64,000 bases of DNA, taken from the NCBI RefSeq assembly GCF_009905375.1, contig NC_133649.1, positions 233,954,201 through 234,018,200 on the forward strand. The letters are read 5' to 3'. The translations under genes and the position numbers were made by a program. This stretch comes from Apium graveolens. Taxonomy: Eukaryota > Streptophyta > Magnoliopsida > Apiales > Apiaceae. Of this stretch, positions 58,791 through 64,000 are shown one piece after another (position 1 is the first letter of the stretch; the number at the start of each line of letters is the position of its first letter). The notes below the pieces were generated by a model. That model was not told the DNA's origin. It saw nothing but the letters and a program-made list of their open reading frames with translations, and did not search any database.

Positions 58791-60465
58791 TGAAAGGAAT
58801 ATGTCCTAAGTCCAATCATGTATTAGGATTTAGGAATAACTTTTATGTAATCTATTTTGATTTCATTGATATTAATAAAGACTTGTTTTGTTTTTATTAC
58901 GGGATTTATCTATTTAAGTGTTTAAATAAGATATATCATAGTTTAGAGTAAAGCTTTTTATAGATTATGATGAGATCATAATAGTGAGACCTAAAAAGAT
59001 GATAACTCTAAACTTAAATAGTTCCTGGTCATAGGATTACTAACTGGTAATTAATAATCCGTAAAGATCGGTACATACTATGCTTGCTTCATTATGAAGG
59101 ATGTCTGTTCTCATAGACATTTGTGTGGTGACACTATAGCTAGTATGTAGGTGCTTATTATAGAATAAGTTCACTGAACATGACTCGCACAGCTGAACAA
59201 CTGATGGAGTTCACTCACGTGTCAGCAGTTGTTCACATAGTGATAGTTGTACAAGTATCCTTAGACTTGAGGTCATCATAGTCATCTTGTGTACACTGAA
59301 CTATGCTTTGGTTTAGTTCTTAGTCTCCAGGGATAATTATTAGGGCTCTACTGGGTATAGGAATTTGTACACGAAGATAGTGTATAATCAATAAAGGATC
59401 TACCCCTTCCAGTGAAGGAAGCGAATGTTCAAGGCCGATCCACTTATGCTAGTTCAGGAATCTCTGGCCAGAGTGAATGAAATTAGAAAGGAGTTTCTAA
59501 TTTGCATAGAACTAAGTATAGTAAATGGTAAGCAAGTGATTAAATTAGATAGGCTTGACACGAGATCCATGCCTTGTATTTAATCGGAATATTGTAGGGT
59601 AGAAGGAGTTTATTGTACGGTAACTATTCACTGACAGGTTCTTGGTATTCTAAGCAGTGAATTCATATTATCCGGATAGTCGCGATATGTTGAGAAGCAT
59701 CACTCACGATGTAGAATAAATATGATTAATTAATTAATCATATTTAATAAATTAGAGAATTTATATAAATAATGATAAAATAGTTTTATTATTATTTATT
59801 TCTACTACCGGCTTAATATTGAACCTACAGGGTCACACCATAAAAAGAGAATGATTTAATGGTGGAGGAATTAATTAATAATGGCTAATAATTATTTATT
59901 TATGAAATAAATAATTAATTGGCAAATTTAATAATTGATTAAATGAGATTTAGTTGATTATAAATTAATTAAGAAAAGTTCTTAATATTATTAATTAAAG
60001 GATTTAATTTTTGGAAATTAAATCAAGAGAGTGAATTATTTCTAAAGTGTTTAGAAAACGGATTAATGATTAAAAGGTGTTTTAATTATTAATGAGAATA
60101 ATAAATGGGATAATAATAATAATAATATTTATGGGAAAATTTCAGCTGAAAATTTTGCCTATAAATACACTATTATGGACCCTATTTTATTCTAACCCAC
60201 ATCAAACCCGAAAACCCAAAAAGTTTGGAAAACCCAATTCTCTCCACCTCCTTCCTCCTCCTTAACATCATTTTCTTGGTGGATACCGGTGGAGTGCTTC
60301 ACACTTGAGGAGCAACTGCTAAGGATCTCTGATCATTGTCTTCGAATTATTTTTAAAGGTTAGATTCGATCCCTCGAATTTTTATTCACGATTTATATGC
60401 TTTTATTTGGACTTTGTATATGTAAAAGTGTTTTGCCATGACCCCGCTGCGATTAAAATCCAACA
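58791..60465 (+). repeat. 3' LTR of TE-H (1675 bp)
   Basis: Partner of 52475-54147, followed by the ATATA duplicate. TATA box at 60160-60167. Confidence 0.95.
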
Positions 60466-63400
60466 ATATATACCTATATACTTTTCACAATCCTAGAAAT
60501 CCTCTGACATGTATAATATACACAGAGTTCCAGTTTATAATTGTATAAAAATATCGTTGCAAGGTGATCTCATATATCTAACCTTGTCTCAACGTTTTTC
60601 TGAAAACCTTTGTTATTCATATGATAATCATTAACTAGATATAAGTTGAAAAGATGAAGTTACAAGATACTCCAAGATACTTATATCTTTTCAGAATACT
60701 GCTTGAACTACCACCGTTCAAGTTATAATTAGTTTCAAAAGTTCATCACACTGATGAGACTACAAGATAAGACTTGAATAGATTCAATCTTTGAAATATC
60801 ATTTGAAAGAAATGAAGTTACGAGATACTTCATTAAATCCCGATATATATATACCTATATATATATACATTTCATACACTCCTTGAAAACCTCTGTTATG
60901 AAAATTATAAACAGAGTTGCAATATCCAATGAATTTGGAAAAGAGAAAACCTTGGCATAAACCTAATATCTTGCTGATCAGGCAAAGATACCAATAAGTA
61001 ACCTTTTCTACTAGTAGATGGACGAATTCCCCATTGGTCATCACCCTGCCCGCAATAGGACCTTATGTTGGACTGCCACTCAGCCACTTACGCATTTGAT
61101 GGACTCCCACTGAGCCACTTACACTTTCATGGACGCCCACTGAGCCTATGTTGCTTATGCCGACTCAAATAGATGGACTTACTTCCCGAACGTTGGGTAA
61201 GTAATCAATTCATTTATCAAAACAGCAACCTCGTTGCGAATATAAAATACACCACATAGCCGGATCCTTTAGATTTTTGAGCGAGTATTCAAGTCCCCTT
61301 CAAAAAGGAAGATCTTAAATTTGAAAACGAGTTTTGGGATCCGCTCTAACCTTTAAAAATCATTTTGAAGACTCGAAAACATTTTTAAGATTGTTTGGAG
61401 TAATGATGATTTAATGAAATAAATCAGTCCCGATATATTTGAAAATATCTGAATATTATTATTTAAATAATATTCCCATAAGGATAATTTTTATAAAAAT
61501 AATTGAAGTAGAAGTTTTAAAACTCATACTTGAAATGAATAATAAATAACCAAAGAAATACTTATACGAAAGTACGATCTTTATTTGAATAATCGAAAAT
61601 AAGTTTGATTATCAAAACATTATTCTTTAATAAAATAAAGAATACTATTTAATAAAATAAGCAGAGTCATAATTCCTCGAATGAATATTCAAAATAATAT
61701 TCATTAAATAAAACAAAGGGAGCCATAAGTCCTCGAATGAATATTCAAACTAATATTCATCAATTAAAATAAAGTTATCGAATAAACCTTATTCGATTAA
61801 TAGTTTTGAAAACAATATCTATATATATAAATATATATATATATATGTAATATACTCAGGAACATCGACTTCCGGTTTAGAAAATGGTCACCTTTGGGTC
61901 CCCTACAATAAGGGTATACGCAACTATTGCTTATATCTAGCATAGGTATTATGCAACTTATAAGAATTTGAATCAACAGTTAGATATCAATATTATGAAA
62001 CAGGCATGCATATAAACCATATCAGCATGCTCCAATATATCGTAAGATTTGCTAATAACAATCATGCATGTATCACAAGATAATGCATATACATATATAC
62101 ATTACCACAACAGTATAACGGGTAGAAAACTTGCCTGAGTGTTCCCGGAATAGACTTAAGCTTAGACTGGGTCCGGTAACCTATGAACAATAACATAATC
62201 TGGAATTAGACCACGGTCGCTTAAGAAACTAGTTTTTAACCACTTAGAACCTACCGTTCGCTTTTGCGCTTAGCGATTTACATAAGTCGCTCGAGTACCC
62301 TCGGCTCCACCATTTTTAATAAATTAACCGTTATGAATTTTAAGGCGATTCTTTCGCGAGTACTCTACCAACTGCCTAATCCAATTTACATAATTGTTTC
62401 ATACTCAAATTAGTCATTTAAGGGCCTTAACCAAGGTTTCAAAGTAAGGCATGGGGTAATGGTTCGTTCGTGAAATGTCGTTACTTAAAACGGCCGTTTC
62501 TCCTAAACCGTACATCGGATTCAAGCGAACCACATATCAAAACGAAGCTTACGAAATAATCTAACTAAACATGAAAAGTGACAGATTCAATAGTTAGCTC
62601 TCTGTCCCGAACACTAAGTACAAGCAGTTGTATGAAATTGGGCATTACGACGGCTATGTTTACGCGATTACCAAGTTTTAAACCACTCCAAACAACCACC
62701 ATCCAACTCACAACCAACAATACAACCAACCCTCATCCAAACCTTACTACATCAGTCCCCAAATCTCAAGATTTTCCAATTTATACAACCCCACACATGA
62801 ACTACTAGCTATACTTAAGTTTCATTAACTATAAACAAGATTTCAACATCCAAATCACTACAAATCCAATCCAAACTCTAAACACACAAGCATCATGCTT
62901 CTCATTTATTATAACCATCAAAAACATCGTAATACTCAAAGTAAAGTTAGGGTTTGGAGGTGTTATACCTTCCTTGGAGTGATTAGAGTAGCTAGGAAGT
63001 CATAGGGAGCCTCCTACAAGCTTGATCTTTCCAAAGAAATCAAGAATACAAAGTTAGGTTTTGAAGTTTCTAAAAGTCAGATTGAAAGAACTGTCAAAAC
63101 GAGGGTCTTACCATGCTTATTTGGATGAGACTTGTGAACAAGAGTTGTAGGCCATCTCAATACCTTTCCAAATAGCTATAGAACATACTATTTGAGTGAG
63201 TATTGAAGGAGATATGGTAGTTTGAAGTTGCTGCTCTGGTTTTGGCCGAGAGCTTCTTGTGGAAAAATAAAGTCAACTTCTCAATTTTTGTGTTATAATT
63301 TCTTTTGGCTTGGTTGCTTCTCTTGTTTGCTAATTAAATTTACCATGGTAAAAATTACATGGCTCACAATCAACCAACTAACCTTTCTATTTGTCATGCT

Positions 63401-63932
63401 TATGTCACCATGCCTATGTCATCTTTCTTATGTCATCTTCTTACACTTGTTTTCTTCTTATTGGTATGATGACATCATCACCCACTAACCTCTTTGATTA
63501 ACCCCTAATTACTTGGCTAATGATCGCTTATCTGTTATACGGTTCGCTTAACTTTCGTTCTCGTTTATCGTTTGAGGGATCATACCCGGGATCTAATTAC
63601 TTAGGTTCCCTTAAACATTTCTCAATATTTTATATTCCTTTTATGATCCTCTCTTATAATCCTTGAATTAAAATCCTTTTAATCATGTTACCTTATACTC
63701 AATTCTTTCTGTATCTGGTGGGTTTTCGGGAAAAATCAAAGTGTTCGAATTTGGATTCTGACGATCTTTACATACACTTATATACCATATAGAGTACTAA
63801 TAAGATCTTAGAATATCAATAAAAGAACCCCTACATAGTGTGGCATGAAAAGTTTTCTTTTTCAGCATAATCAGCAAATTCACTATTCATAAGGGTTACA
63901 AAAAGTTCAAATTTTTTTTTGGGATTATTACA

Positions 63933-64000
63933 AACGATATATTGCACGCCCAAAACGGAGTTACGAAACTCCCAGAAAATCAAATTTAATTTGGACGGTC
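63933..64000 (-). other. TE-D leader resumes after TE-E
   Basis: AACGA (target duplicate) and the following 63 bp match the complement of TE-H 54716-54775 (GGGCGTGCAATAT; GGGAGTTTCGTAACTCC). This shows that TE-D continues to the right of the window. Confidence 0.9.

Larger units (their letters stand above)
52475..60465 (+). mobile_element. TE-H: Ty1/copia element (same family as TE-D)
   Basis: Ends TGAAAGGAAT...CAACA, flanked by ATATA duplicates (52470-52474, 60466-60470). Order: 5' LTR, primer site, 1.8 kb leader, gag, protease, damaged integrase, truncated RT/RNase H, polypurine tract, 3' LTR. Length 7991 bp. Comparison with TE-D shows that a deletion removed the RT from its active site through most of RNase H. 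The LTRs differ by about 2% by eye. Confidence 0.96.
21889..63932 (-). mobile_element. TE-E: Ty3/gypsy element with about 4 kb LTRs, hosting TE-F, TE-H and a SINE
   Basis: The ends are TGTAACACCCCC (21889) and ...ATTATTACA (63932). The target duplicate is AACGA at 63933-63937 against AATGA at 21884-21888, with TE-H showing the empty site (ATCCAACGGTATATTG). The primer site (51877-51889) and polypurine tract (26127-26139) set the direction as minus. Removing the nested insertions leaves about 13.6 kb, of which the internal region is about 5.6 kb. The gag-pol is heavily decayed. An out-of-place pol piece (about 50620-51475) sits before gag. Confidence 0.92.
51894..63932 (-). repeat. 5' LTR of TE-E (right), split by TE-H
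   Basis: The two parts 51894-52474 and 60466-63932 align with the left LTR. Together they are about 4.04 kb after removing TE-H and one ATATA duplicate. There is no SINE here. A TA microsatellite lies at 61806-61846. The 52147-52428 minus-strand 93-codon frame matches the one in the left LTR. Confidence 0.92.
15304..64000 (-). mobile_element. TE-D: Ty1/copia element, split by TE-E, 5' end beyond the window
   Basis: Visible pieces are 15304-21888 and 63933-64000. Reading on the minus strand: leader (64000-63933, then 21888-20704), gag remnant, protease, integrase, RT, RNase H, polypurine tract, 3' LTR (15304-16975). The 63933-64000 segment matches the leader of the related TE-H (about 54716-54775), and so does 21841-21888, which proves that TE-E (21889-63932) interrupts one element. 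It belongs to the same family as TE-H; I leave the copia lineage unnamed. It is non-functional: gag is mostly deleted, stops are present, and a MITE is inserted. Confidence 0.93.

Overview
This window is repetitive nuclear DNA from a flowering plant, probably a large-genome eudicot. It consists almost entirely of transposable elements inserted into one another. I see no intact single-copy host gene, no CRISPR array and nothing prokaryotic. The plant assignment rests on Ty3/gypsy chromoviruses with C-terminal chromodomains, Ty1/copia elements including Sirevirus-like ones, initiator-Met primer sites, a tRNA-derived SINE, a hAT-type MITE, and plant-like fragments of eS25, UAP56 and GH17 genes. 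The species cannot be named from what is visible.

Layout. TE-A (1-8912, +) is the 3' part of a decayed chromovirus with a 3.3 kb LTR. After a 1.2 kb stretch without recognisable features comes TE-B (10150-13852), a CACTA-like end carrying exon fragments of three unrelated host genes on the minus strand. TE-B is broken by TE-C (13853-15303, -), the 3' end of a Sirevirus-like copia element. TE-C is broken by TE-D (15304 to beyond 64000, -), a Ty1/copia element holding a hAT-type MITE (18350-18792). TE-D is split in its 5' leader by TE-E (21889-63932, -), a gypsy element with roughly 4 kb LTRs. TE-E's left LTR holds a SINE (23690-23915), its internal region holds TE-F (30188-50364, +), and its right LTR holds TE-H (52475-60465, +). 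TE-F is a chromovirus of the TE-A family and is itself split inside its reverse transcriptase by TE-G (37181-44660, -), a Sirevirus-like element that codes for Gag but has no polymerase. TE-H is a copia element of the same family as TE-D.

Depth and order. B > C > D > E > F > G is six levels of insertion. Target-site duplications readable in the window support E (AACGA, one copy mutated to AATGA), F (GTGGT), G (GCTAA), H (ATATA), the MITE (8 bp, one mismatch) and the SINE (11 bp). LTR comparison by eye agrees with the order: TE-G's LTRs are almost identical, while those of F and H differ by roughly 1-2%.

Element biology. No element is obviously autonomous. A and F carry stops and frameshifts, D lost most of Gag, H lost the reverse transcriptase active site and RNase H, and G never had or has lost Pol. 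The less ordinary parts are: a four-hairpin array with a repeated 13-nt apical motif in the D/H leader, including a compensatory base change between copies; a proline-rich reading frame (ORF0) before gag in A and F, separated from gag by a possible intron; a misplaced RT/RNase H/integrase piece near the start of TE-E; and the three-gene capture in TE-B.
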